Source: Closterium sp. Naga37s-1 (lineage: Eukaryota; Streptophyta; Zygnematophyceae; Desmidiales; Closteriaceae). From it: a stretch of DNA of 64,000 nucleotides. The notes under the pieces were generated by a model. The model did no database searches and was not told where the DNA came from. It was given only the letters and a program-made list of their open reading frames with translations. Where the stretch lies: assembly GCA_947471745.1 (NCBI GenBank), contig CANJKZ010000170.1, forward strand, positions 3,314,001-3,378,000. The letters are read 5' to 3'. A program made the position numbers and the translations under genes. This document shows, one piece after another, positions 45,131 to 55,061 of this stretch. Positions within the stretch are counted from its first letter, which is position 1, and each line of letters opens with the position of its first letter.

Positions 45131-47599
45131 GTCTCTGGCCTTCCGGAGACTCTGCCTCCTCTCCCACCCTCCCCTGCCCCTCCCTGCCTTCCCTGTGTCG
45201 AGGGGCGGCAGCACGCCGCTCCTCACTCCTCCTCGTTCCCCCCGACGACTGCTCCCCTGCAGACCCTGCACATGGACGTGTGGGGCCCAGCCCGCGTCCG
45301 TGGACAGGACCGCGAGCGGTACTTCTTGCTGGTTGTTGACGATTACTCGCGTTACACCATGGTCTTCCCCTTGCGCACCAAGGGTGAGGTCCCTGATGTT
45401 TTGATCCCCTGGATCCGCGCTGCCCGTCTCCAGCTCCGCGAGCGGTTCGGGACGGAGATTCCCGTCCTGCGTCTGCACTCTGACAGAGGTGGAGAGCTTT
45501 CCTCCGACCTTCTGTAGAGCTTTTGTCGTGGGGAGGGCATTCGCCAGACTTTCACGCTTCCGGCCTCTCCGCAGCAGAATGGGGTTGCTGAGCGCCGCAT
45601 TGGCTTGGTCATGGAGGTCGCTCGTACCTCCATGGTCCATGCGGCTGCCCCCCATTTTCTGTGGCCGTTTGCGGTCCGCTACGCTGCGCATCAGCTCAAC
45701 CTCTAGCCCCGTGTCTCCTTGCCGGAGACCTCGCCCACACTGCTGTGGACGGGGAAGGTTGGCGATGCGTCGCGTTTCCGGGTCTGGGATTCTCGTGCCT
45801 TTGTCCGCGATACCACCGCGGACAAGCTCTCTGCCCACGCTGTTCCGTGTGTCTTCCTTGGCTTTGTCCCTGACGCGCCTGGCTGGCAGTTTTACCACCC
45901 CACCTCGCGCCGTGTCTTCCCCTCTCAGGACGTCACGTTCGACAAGTCGGTTCCCTTTTACCGTCTCTTCCCCTACCGCACTGCCCCTCTCCCCCCCCCG
46001 CCGCTCTTCCTCGCTCTAGGTCCTCCCCAGGTAGACCCTCCTCCCTTGCTTGAGCCGGTTGAGGTCAGTGGTGACTCAGTTCCTGTTGGGGGTGGTCCTG
46101 CTCGGGGTGCTGCTTTTGGGGGTGCTGAGCCTGGGGGTGCGGAGCCTGGGGGTGCTGAGCCTGGGGGTGCGGAGTCTGGGGGTGCTGAGCCTGGGGGTAC
46201 TGAGTCTGGGGGTGCTGCACCTGGGGGCGCTGAGGCGTCTGGTGAGCAGTCTCCCTGGAGCGGCCGTCTCCGTAGTCGCTCCGCTAGTGCCTCGCCGCAG
46301 CACTCTCGTCGGCGTCTCCCTCTATCCCCACAACAGCTGCGTGAGTGGTACGTCAGCCGTCAGGGTCGTGCTGCTGGAGCTGGAGGCCCTGCTGCGGGAG
46401 GCGCTGGGGTTGGAGGCACTGGAGCTGGCACTGTCCCTCTCTCCCCACAGCAGCTGTGTGAGTGGTATGTTCGCCGTCAGGGTCGCGCTGCTCGAGCTGG
46501 GGGGCCTACTCCGGGAGGCGCTGGAGCTGGTGACTCTGCTACTGGAGGTGTTTCTACTGGAGTTCCTAGAGCCGCTGGTCCCAGAGGTGCTCGTACTGGA
46601 GGTAATGGAGCTGCTGGGGCTGGAGGTACTGCTGGACCTGGAGGTGCTGCTGTCGACTCTGAGGTTGGAGGCCCTATAGTTGGGGGTGCCGGTTCTGGGG
46701 GTGCTGCTGCTGGTGGCGCTGGTCCTGGAGGTGCTGGTGCTGGAGCATCTGGAGCTGTTGGAGGTGCTGGCGCTGGAGATTCTGGAGCTGTTGGAGGTGC
46801 TGGTACTGGAGGTGCTGGCGCTGGAGGCTCTGGAGCTGCTCGAGGTGCTGGCGCTGGAGGTTCTGGAGCTGGTGGAGGTGCTGGCGCTGGAGGAGCTGGC
46901 GGTGGCGGTTCTGGAGCTGCTGGTGGTGCTGGTACTGGAGGTGCTGGCGTTGGAGGTTCTGGAGCTGCTAGAGGTTCTGGAGCTGGTGGAGGTGCTGGCG
47001 CTGGAGGCGCTGGTGCTGGAGGTTTTGGAGCTACTGGAGGTGCTGAAGCTACTGGTGCTGGTGGCACTGCACAGCCGCGACTGTTCTTCGCTCCGTCGTC
47101 GCCTTCGTCTCTGCCACCACCTGACACTGTGCTTCGCCAGGTTCTTAGTCTCCCATCTTCTACTGGTCTTCCGTTACAGCCTCGCTCACCGCTGCCTGCT
47201 CCTTCTCCTTACACTGAGCAGACAGGAGGTCTTACTGAGCGTCGTGCGCCTGCGTCTCGTCCTGTCTCGCCTGTTCGCGCTGTCCGCACTGGTCCTACTG
47301 GTCGTCGTGTTCCTCGTGAGCGTCCGCCGGCTGTCCCCGGCACACACCTCATGGCCCTGCGTCCTTCCTCTGCTCCGCAGCGTGTTCCCCTGCCATCCCC
47401 TCCTGCGTCTTCTCTGCGTGACGTTCCAGACCCTGCGTCTGACAGAGCTCGTACTGCTCTCCCTACTGTCACGCGTCTGCTAGCCACTGTTGTCACTGAC
47501 CCGTCGTTTGAGTCTGCTGCTGCGTCTGCCTTCGTCACTGAGCTTGTTGACTTTGCTGCTGCCTGTCGTCTAGACTACGCCGCAAGTCTTATTGCTTAG
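45131..47599 (+). pseudogene. Element E integrase and Gly/Ala-rich linker
   Basis: PPCLPCVEGRQ ends the zinc region. The integrase has LHMDVWGPARV, VVDDYSRYTMVFPL and LRLHSDRGGEL, then TAG at 45,515, SPQQNGVAERRIG, and TAG at 45,704 where F has Trp (QLNLWPRVS). From 45,719 a 626-codon frame contains the integrase C-terminus (SRVFPSQDVTFDKSVPFYR) and the linker: GGAEPGG repeats, two SPQQL(R/C)EWYV modules at about 46,325 and 46,450, and a long GAGGSGAARGAG segment. TAG at 47,597 replaces a Glu of F. Confidence 0.85.
46091..46235 (+). repeat. 15-bp coding repeats in element E linker
   Basis: Unit GGGGGTGCTGAGCCT with small variants, encoding Gly-Gly-Ala-Glu-Pro; about nine copies. Confidence 0.85.
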
Positions 47600-49328
47600 T
47601 CTGAGTCTGTTTGTCCTCCGTCCGTCGGGGGTGAGTGTGCTCTTAGCACGGACGTCCTTGAGGACAGACAGGAGGACCTTGAGTGTCTTGCAGCCGCTGC
47701 GCCTCATCTCATGGCCATGCTGCTTGCCCCTGAGAGAGACCCGGATGCTCCAGACATCCCGACCCTGTGCTCTTACGTTGAGGCGATCGCGCGTGAGTAC
47801 TCCTCTCAGTGGCAGACAGCCATGGACGGAGAGATGGCATCCTAGAAGTCCACGGGCACTTACGTCGACGAGGTTCCCCCTCCTGGGGCGAACATCGTCG
47901 ATGGCATGTGGATTTTCAAGGTGAAGCGGCCGCCAGGTTCTCCGCCTGTCTTCAAGGCTCGTTATGTTGCTCGAGGCTTCAGCCAGCGGGAGGGAGTTGA
48001 CTTCTTCCAGACCTTCTCCCCCACCCCGAAGATGACCACTCTTCGGGTGCTGCTGCACGTTACCGCTCAGCGTGACTCCGAGCTTCACTCTCTTGACTTC
48101 AGTACAGCTTTATTACAGGGCAGCCTGCACGAGGACATCTGGCTGCGCCACCCACCTGGCTTCACTGGGTCGTTCCCTGCAGGTACCCAGTGGAGCCTCC
48201 GGCGGCCAATCTACGGTCTCCGCCAGGCACCGCGTGAGTGGCACAACACACTGAGGACGACACTTGCGGCTCTTGGGTTTGCTCCTTCGACTGCTGACCC
48301 GTCGCTGTTTCTGCGCACCGACACTTCGCTGCCGCCGTTCTACATCCTCGTGTACGTCGACGACTTGGTCTTTGCATCTGCTGACATTGAGGCTCTCGCC
48401 CTGGTGAAGTCGGAGCTGCAGAAGAGACACACGTGCACAGACCGGTGAGCTGCGCAGTTACCTTGGCTTGCAGGTCATCCGGGACAGAGCACGCCGCACC
48501 ATCACACTGACTCAGTCACACATGGTGCAGCAGGTCCTTCAGCGCTTCGGCTTCACCTGGTCCTCCGCACAGGCCACTCCTCTCGCTACAGGTCACTCGT
48601 TCTCAGCTCCACCTTCGGACGAGTCCGTAGAGCCGAGTGGTTCTTACCCAGAGCTAGTTGGCTGCCTCATGTACCTGATGACCTGCACTCGTCCTAACCT
48701 TGCATACCCTCTTGGCCTTCTGGCTCGTTACGTGGCTCCTGGTCGGCACTGAAAGGTGCACATGGATGCTACTAAGAGGGTACTGCGCTACTTGTGCAGT
48801 ACATCGGGCATGGGGCTCGTGCTTGGAGGACGGGGCGACGTTGTTCTCACTGGGCACTCTGACGCTTCTTGGGTTGACGACCTGGCTACGCAGCGGTCGT
48901 CACAGGGTTACACATTCAGTCTTGGCTCTGGCTCTGTTTCTTGGCGGTCTACACGCTTGTCTTCTGTTCTTAGCTCCAGTTGTGAGGCTGAGATCTACGC
49001 CACAGCCATGGCTGCATAGGAGTTACGCTGGCTCACCTACCTGCTGAACGACCTGAAAGAGCGGCCTCGTTCTCCTCCAGTTCTGTACGTAGACAACAAG
49101 GCCGCCATTGCCTTGTGTCAGGAGCACAGACTGGAGCACAGAACGAAGCACATCGCTCTGCGTTACTTCCTTGCTCGAGAGTTGCAGCAGCGTGGTCAGC
49201 TTCGTCTTGCTCACGTGGCCACTCGGGCCAACACTGCTGGTATATTCACCAAGGCACTTCCGTCTGGTGATCATCAGCATTTCTGTACTTTGTTAGGCCT
49301 TGTGCCCACGTTTCCTCACTTGCTGTAG
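47600..49328 (+). pseudogene. Element E reverse transcriptase and RNase H
   Basis: Continues SESVCPPSVGGECAL ... GEMAS, then TAG at 47,843 (also present in F), KSTGTYVDEVPPPGANIVDGMWIF, ARGFSQREGVDFFQTFSPTP, FSTALLQGSLHEDIWL, IYGLRQAPREWH and catalytic YVDDLVFAS (Tyr at 48,353). A short deletion at about 48,441 shifts the frame. Then VIRDRARRTITLTQSHM, TGA at 48,750 where F has Arg, RNase H TGHSDASWVDDLATQRSSQGYTF and SSSCEAEIYATAMAA, TAG at 49,017 where F has Gln, and VDNKAAIAL ... GIFTKALPSGD to the natural end at 49,326. Confidence 0.87.
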
Positions 49329-49554
49329 ACTTTGCTTGTACTGTGATCTATATATATTCCTGCATGCTTGCTCTGCTAGGTAGAGATCATTGTGTTGTTG
49401 TTGTTGCATATATACCTCTGCATGTGAACTGGTCTTGTGGCCCTTTGCTTGTGCTCAGTGCGTGTGGTGACGTTGTGATCCACCCTGAGCTTGCTTTTCT
49501 TCTCTTGACTGGTCTTGTGACCCCTTGCTCTCCCCCAATTTGCCTATGGGGGTG

Positions 49555-49688
49555 TGTCAAATCATATGTATGCTATATATGTTTAGGCTGTAGTGGGGTA
49601 GCCAATATGGGGTACAGCCCCTTTTACGGTTTCATACTTGTACCCAACACCTTCCTAGTTGATTCATTCCTGCTAGTAGGTTCTAACA
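49555..49688 (+). repeat. 3' LTR of element E (134 bp)
   Basis: TGTCAAATCATATG ... GGTTCTAACA, preceded by the family polypurine tract CCTATGGGGGTG. It carries the GGCTGTAGTGGGGTAG core. Several differences from the F LTR. Confidence 0.88.
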
Positions 49689-49913
49689 GAGAATATGAAA
49701 AGACATAACTAACTGTTGCTGCTGCTGCTGTTGCGGTTCGATACAGCTGCGACTCGGGCAACTGCTCAATAACGAATCAGTTGTGTGTCCTTACTATCGC
49801 ACTGCCTTTTGGCGATTCAAAGCTCGCTAGCCTTTGACCTTCGCTTAACCTCCTGTTGTTACATTTTGTCAACCTCTTCGGTTGACTCACTATTGCTTTG
49901 CTGTAGTTCGCCT
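49689..49913 (-). repeat. 3' LTR of element G, outer remnant
   Basis: Matches the right-end sequence from about 63,928 (shared GATACAGCTGCGACTCGGGC and CAACTGCTCAATAACGA). Truncated on its left by E and interrupted on its right by I. Confidence 0.85.
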
Positions 49914-50133
49914 TGTCTAAATATGTTGGCATATTTTATATAATCGTTTGAAGGTGTAGTGTAGTTATTGCTTCATTGTTGGTGGTGCACCTCTTGTTCT
50001 TGTTCTCTCACCTAAATGTTCCTTGTTTGCTATAGTGAAACCCTCTTTTGCTTGACAAACAACTCTCTCGATACTCACCCTTCCTGGCTAAACCCTAGGT
50101 CACTAAGGTGTGAGTTTTGAGGCTTCTCTGACA
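49914..50133 (+). repeat. 5' LTR of element I (220 bp)
   Basis: TGTCTAAATATGTTGGC ... CTTCTCTGACA. Closely matches 50,936-51,161. Confidence 0.93.
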
Positions 50134-50221
50134 TGGTATCTTAGCACGTACATTCCTGCCCTGTTGTTTTTAACTACCCCATGGGCCCACCGCGGATCTC
50201 TCGTTTTATCCTGCCCGTCGT

Positions 50222-50455
50222 GCGCCCGTTGTGCACGTCGATTTCTGCCCGATGCGCGCCCCAGGCGCGCGTCGGTTCCTGCCTAATGCGCGCCCCGGGC
50301 GCGCATCGGTTTCTGCCCGATGGGCGCCCCGGCTGCGCGTTGGTTCCTGCCCGATGCGCGCCCCGGCTGCGCGTCGGTTCCTGCCACATACGCGCCTCGG
50401 CTGCGCGTCGGTTCCTGCCCGATGCGCGCCCTGGGCGCCTGTCGGTTTCTGTCAG
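50222..50455 (+). repeat. About 39-bp tandem repeats inside element I
   Basis: Unit like GTCGGTTCCTGCCCGATGCG then CGCCCCGG-type filler, about six imperfect copies. Gives long spurious Arg/Pro-rich frames. A G-run array lies further on (50,590-50,640). Confidence 0.8.
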
Positions 50456-50935
50456 CCGCGCGCCCCGTGCGCCCTGCTGCAGTGCGCGCCCGGCTGCTCC
50501 CCACTGCGCATGCATCTGCAGCCGCGGAGCAGCCCCTATTCCGCCCCACCATTTACCCCCCCCCTCTCCCTGCTGCTCGTGCAGCAGTTTGGGGGGGGGG
50601 GGGAGGGGGGGGGGGTGGGGGTGGGGGGGGCGGAGGGTGTGAAGGGAAAGCTGCACCTACAGCGCCAGCCTCCTCCCTTTCCTTGCCGCGTATGCAGCAG
50701 TTGGGGGGGGTTGAGGGCGTGATCCAACTGCAGCAACTGCCGCCACGCGTCCTCTCTCTCCTCAGTCCCGCTGCTACTGCTGTTGGTGGGGGGGGTTGAG
50801 GGGGTGGTTTGAGTCTAACTGCAGCATCAGCCGCTTTCTCCTCTGCTACTTTGCCCTTTGCTACTTCCGCTGCACTCTTGGTGTATCCCTTCAAGGGGCG
50901 TTTTACACTATCTCCTCCAAACAATTATGGGGGCG

Positions 50936-51161
50936 TGTCAAAATATGTTAGCATGTTTTATATAATCGTTTGAAGGTGTAGTGTAGTTATTGCTTCATTG
51001 TTGGTGGTGCACCTCTTGTTCTTGTTCTTGTTCTCTCACCTATATGTTCCTTGTTTGCTATAGTGAAACCCTCTTTTGTTTGCCAAACAACTCTCTCGAT
51101 ACTCACCCTTCCTAGCTAAACCCTAGGTTACTAAGGTGTGAGTTATGAGGCTTCTCTGACA
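50936..51161 (+). repeat. 3' LTR of element I (226 bp)
   Basis: TGTCAAAATATGTTAGC ... CTTCTCTGACA. Contains one extra TTGTTC unit relative to the 5' LTR. Confidence 0.93.
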
Positions 51162-51221
51162 CGCCTCGCTTACGACTCAGTGTTTTGACACATAAGAAGC
51201 GTAAACTACAAGTTTACAACA
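51162..51221 (-). repeat. 3' LTR of element G, inner remnant
   Basis: From the I target duplication to TTTACAACA at 51,221. The minus-strand polypurine tract CGAAGGGGAG adjoins. The pol ORF ends 15 bp inside this LTR (stop at 51,206). Confidence 0.75.
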
Positions 51222-52558
51222 CTCCCCTTCGCTTCTGGAGTGTCATTGTTGGTGATGTGGCCTTGTCCAATTAGCAGCATGCAGTACGCGAACTTCTGCT
51301 TTTCGAGTTTCTTGGTCATGTAATATGCTGCCATCTCGGATGTGGAGCAGTAGGATAGCTCGAGTCTTCCCTTCTCGATCTCGTCCTTCACGTAGAAATA
51401 TTGCAATGCGATGTGCTTCGTTCGGTTCGCGAACCCGTTCTTGTTCGCTATGCGAATTGCTGACTGATTGTCGCAGAAGAGGGAGAAGCTGGGTAACTGG
51501 GCCGGCTTTGCTTCTTCCAGTAGTTCGCAAAGGTACAATCCTTCCTTGGTGGCTGAGTAGAGTGCGATGTATTCTGCTTCAGCTGAGGAGAGAGCAATTA
51601 GCTCTTTCTTGCTCGACTGCCACAAGATAGGACCGATAGGCTCGAGTCGGTAGATATAGCCGGTGCGTGATCGCATGTTGTCGGAGTCGCCAGCATGGTC
51701 AGCATCCACGTAGCCGATTAGTTTAGGCGTCGAAGTTCCGGTTTTGTGGTAGGTTAAGCTGATCGTTGGTGTGTTGACGAGGTAGTGCAGTGCGCGATCG
51801 AGTTCTGCCATGTGCTCTGCGTCGGGCTTCTTGAGATAGGTGGTGAGTTGGCTCGCTGAGTATGACAGGTCCGGTCGGCAGGTGACGGCTGCGAAGAGTA
51901 GGCATCCCATCTTTCGCTGGTAGTCACGTATTCCGGCAAATCCGAGCGGAGCGGAGGCTTCTTTGTGGTTTCCGACAGTGTAGTGGTACGGCATGGAGAT
52001 GGCGGCTGGGGTTAGTCCGAAGCGCTTTGCGATAGTGTCGGCGTATTTTGCGGCGCTGAGGTAGATCACGTTCTCCCCGTCTTGTATGTTGAGTCCTAAG
52101 TACTGCATTACGGTAGAGGAAAGGGTGAGTGTAAGGTCCCGCTGCAGCTCCCCTTTGAACCAAGTCGTGATGCTGTCAGTAGAGCCTATGTAGAGCAGGT
52201 CGTCTACATAGACGATGAGTAGGATGTATTCAGCTGCTTTCGTGACGGGAGCGTAGAAAAATGCGTTAGCCACGTCGATTCGGCAAAGTTTCTTCCGCTT
52301 CATGGCGGCCATCGCGAGGAGGATCCGGAGGGAGGTGTGTCGACTGACCGGTGCAAAGGTCTCGGTGAAGTCTCGTCCGTGTTCTTGGTCGAAGCCGCGC
52401 ACGACCCATCGTGCTTTGAACTTGTCAATCGTTCCGTCTGCTTTGCTCTTCACACAGAAGACCCGTTTTCCGGTGAGTATAGTCTTGTTGCGTGCCACTC
52501 CGATGGGTACTATCTTCCAAGTGTTGCGTTCTTCCAACGCCTTTAATTCTCTGTCCAT
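51206..52558 (-). pseudogene. Element G reverse transcriptase and RNase H, RT deletion
   Basis: 450 codons open. RT begins MDRELKALEERNTWKIVP, then CVKSKADGTIDKFKARWVVRGFDQEHGRDFTETFAPVS and CRIDVANAFFYAPV. The frame then jumps straight to AAEYILLIVYVDDLLYIGS. The roughly 70 residues normally in between, including the LYGLKQAPRxW motif, are missing with the frame kept. RNase H is complete-looking: GYVDADHAGDSDNMRSRTGY, SSAEAEYIALYSATKEG, FCDNQSAIRIANKNG and TKHIALQYFYVKDEIEKG. It ends GSVVNL inside the LTR. Likely inactive because of the deletion, despite the intact YVDD. Confidence 0.9.
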
Positions 52559-53458
52559 GGCTTTGCGCCATTTTTCTTTGTGCTCCCCCCCCAGAGCCTA
52601 CTGAACTGTAGTAGGCTCTTTTGGCGGCGATGCTCTGTGGACGGCGGTGACGAGGCCGAGTATCTGCAGTCCACTTTGTGAGAGTCGGGGAAGATTCGGG
52701 TCTTCGGGATAAGCTGCTTCGTTTCCCGCTTCTGGATCAGGTAAGAGAATGGGTCCTATGCGTTCGGAGATGTTGGTGTCGGCTGGTTGAGGTGTAATGT
52801 AACCGTTGTCGGCAAAGTGGTAGTAGACTTCGGCGTTGATGCTTTCGCGAGGGTTATCGTCGTCCATCGGGACGTCGACCGAGCAATAGGGAAGAGGTCC
52901 GACTTCTTCCGATGCTCCGTCCATGTTTTGATCGTCCTAGTCAGCCTCATCTGCTGCCGAAACGAAGGCTCGGTCACCATGAAATCCGCCCGTGGGGTCT
53001 CGTTCTGCTTCCAGGTTGTCCAGGTACATTTGAAGGGTGAGTAGTTCGTAGAAAATCACATCACGTGCTGCCACTGTTTCCTTTGTGTGGACGTCGAAGA
53101 TCTTCCATGCGTTGTAGTATTTTTCAATGCCCAGGTGTAGTCCCCACTATGCGCGTTGGGAGAATCGGCCGGCTCGTGCAGTAGAGGGTCGGTACTGTAC
53201 CATGCAGCCAAACACTCGTAACATTTTTGTGCTGCCCAATTTTCCTGTCCACAGCAGATGCGATGATGCGTTGTTTGGAAGCGATGATGATAAGAGCAAG
53301 TTGAGCAGCAGCACAGCATGGTTTATTGCCTCGGGCCACTGGTGGTTGGGTAGCCGCATGCCACGTAGCAGCTTGCGCATGGTGTTCTGGAGGGTGCTGT
53401 TCATTCTTTCTGCCACACCTTGCTGTTGATGGGCGTAAGGAAGAGAGATGAATTGCTT
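52559..53458 (-). pseudogene. Element G integrase C-terminal half and linker
   Basis: From the F insertion point the minus strand reads SLPYAHQQQGVAERMNSTLQN, carrying the catalytic Glu (GVAERMN), then RLPNHQWPEAINHAVLLLNLL and LGSTKMLRVFGCMVQYRPSTARAG. Next comes a region near 53,130-52,950 with NAWKIFDVHTKETVAARDVIFYE. The acidic linker GASEEVGPLPYCSVDVPMDDDNP runs at 52,924-52,598. Stops separate the pieces. The N-terminal half lies beyond F at 60.6-61.5 kb. Confidence 0.83.
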
Positions 53459-53463
53459 GAAGC

Positions 53464-53593
53464 TGTCAAATGTTATGTCTACTACAGTTTGTTTAGGCTG
53501 TAGTGGGGTAGTTACTATGGGGTACAGTAAGTTTAGGGTTTCCTACTTGTACCCAACTCTTTCCTAGTGCAATCACTCTTGTTCATTCTGACA
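53464..53593 (+). repeat. 5' LTR of element F (130 bp)
   Basis: TGTCAAATGTTATG ... CATTCTGACA. Differs from the 3' LTR only by G versus C at about 53,487. Very short for a copia LTR. Confidence 0.97.
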
Positions 53594-53606
53594 TGGTATC
53601 ACGAGC
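53594..53606 (+). other. Primer-binding site of element F
   Basis: TGGTATCACGAGC immediately after the LTR; close to the initiator-Met type. Confidence 0.88.
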
Positions 53607-55061
53607 CTAGGTTGCCACCTAGGACCGCTTACTCCTACGGGCCCACTATTCCGCTAGAAGCGCCCTCGTGCGCCCTACCTTACGTGCGCCCTCGTGCCCC
53701 TTTCTCTGCTAGTGCGCCCTCGCGCGCCCCGCCCTTCGTTCTGCCTGCGCGCCGTCCTGCAGCCCTCGCGCTGCCTCCTGCTGCCCTAGGCCAGTGCGCC
53801 GCCCCTGCAAGCTAGTAGGGCCCTCGAGCCACCCCTGCAGGTCCGTCAGGCCCCCGAGCCGCCTTTGCAGGCCCGTCAGGCCCCTGAGCCGCCTCTGCAG
53901 GCCCGTCAGGCCCGAGAGCCGCCCCTGCAGGCCCGTCAAGTCGGCGCGCTGCCCCTGCAGGACCACGCCGCCCGCGCGCAGCTTCTGCCCGACCGCGCGC
54001 CGCCCCTGCAGGCCCTCGCCACCCGCACGTAGCCTCTGCAGGCCCGTCAGACCAGCACGCGACCTCGTCAGGTCGCAGTCGCGGCCCCGTCAGGCCGCAG
54101 TCACGGCCCCGTCAGGCCGCAGTCGCGGCCCCGTCAGGCCGCAGTCGCGGCCCCGTCAGGCCGCAGTCGCGGCCCCGTCAGGCCGCAGTCGCGGCCCCGC
54201 CCTGCCGTGACGCGGCCCCGCCAGCCCTGCAGCTGACGCGGCCGCGCCCTCTTGCTGACGCGGCCGCGCCCTGCTACTGACGCGGCCGCGCCCAGCTGCT
54301 GACGCGACGTCGCCCCTGCCCGCCGCGTCGCCCTGCTCGCCGCGTCGCCCCTGCCCGCAGCGTCGCCCCTGCCCGCCGCGTCGCTCTGATCGCCGCGTCG
54401 CCCCTGCCCGCCGCATCGCCCTGCCCTACCCCGAGCCGGGCCCCTGGAGCAGCCGCCTTTGGAGCAGCCGCCCCTGCAGCAGCCACCCCTGGAGCAGCCG
54501 CCCCTGGAGCAGCCGCCCCTGCAGCAGCCGCCCCTGACCCCTGAAGCGGCTGCCCCTGCAGCAGCCGCCCCTGGCCACTGGAGCGGCCGCCCTTGCAGCA
54601 GCCGCCCCTGGCCACTTGAGCAGCCGCCACTGCAGGAGCCGCCCCTGGCCCCTGGAGCAGCCGCCCCTGCAGCAGCCGCCCCTGCAGCAGCCGCCCCTGG
54701 CCCCTGGAGCAGCCGCCACTGCAGCAGCCGCCCCTGGCCCCTGGAGCAGCCGCACCTGCAGCCGCCCCTGGTCGCTGGAGCGGCCGCCCCTGGAGCAGCC
54801 GCCACTGCAGGAGCTGCCCCTGGCCCCTGGAGCAGCCGCCCCTGCAGCAGCGACCGTTGCGGCCCTGTCCCTGCCCTACACCAGCTGCCGCGGAGCTTCC
54901 TGCCGCGGTCGCGGCCCCGCCCTGCCGCTGTAGCGGCCCCGCAGTCGCCTCCGTCGTGCGCCTGCTCTTCCCACCACTGGTGAGCACTGCCCTGCCCCTG
55001 CTGCTACTGCTACTGCTGCTCCTGCTGCTCCTCCTTCTACTACTGCTCCTGGCGTGGCCAG
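53607..55061 (+). other. Element F leader with tandem repeats, no gag
   Basis: 1,455 bp of C-rich sequence. Includes six copies of a 22-bp unit GTCAGGCCGCAGTCGCGGCC(CC) at 54,067-54,198 and many 15-18-bp CCTGCAGCAGCCGCC units at 54,430-54,870. Ala/Pro- or Arg/Gly-rich frames arise on both strands, with no capsid motif such as LSFDAEG or ALYDAVVARY of element A. A CTGCTACTG pyrimidine tract precedes the ORF. Confidence 0.8.
54067..54198 (+). repeat. 22-bp tandem repeat, six copies, in element F leader
   Basis: Unit GTCAGGCCGCAGTCGCGGCC plus CC, nearly identical copies with GGTCGC and TCACGG variants. Confidence 0.92.

Larger units (their letters stand above)
43291..49688 (+). mobile_element. 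Ty1/copia element E, 5' LTR missing, gag-deficient
   Basis: Plus-strand relative of A and F. Leader repeats, zinc-knuckle remnant, protease, integrase, RT, RNase H, polypurine tract and 3' LTR are present; the 5' LTR and first leader part are lost. Its 3' LTR ends at 49,688 directly against element G LTR sequence (GAGAATATGAAA...), so E landed in G's left LTR and the outer part of that LTR is gone with E's 5' end. The capsid domain of gag is absent exactly as in F. Confidence 0.85.
49914..51161 (+). mobile_element. Non-autonomous LTR element I (1,248 bp)
   Basis: Two LTRs (49,914-50,133 and 50,936-51,161), primer site TGGTATCTTAGCAC at 50,134, polypurine tract ATTATGGGGGCG before the second LTR, and perfect target duplication CGCCT (49,909-49,913 and 51,162-51,166). 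The roughly 800-bp interior has no gag or pol domain; it is GC-rich repeats and G runs. It must use enzymes of other elements. Confidence 0.93.

Noticed and set aside
46050..47483. Leu/Val/Gly-rich hydrophobic frames (LGVLSLGV, LEVLALEV types) suggesting membrane proteins
   Set aside because: They overlay the GGAEP and GAGG linker repeats of E in another frame; the same happens in A and F.
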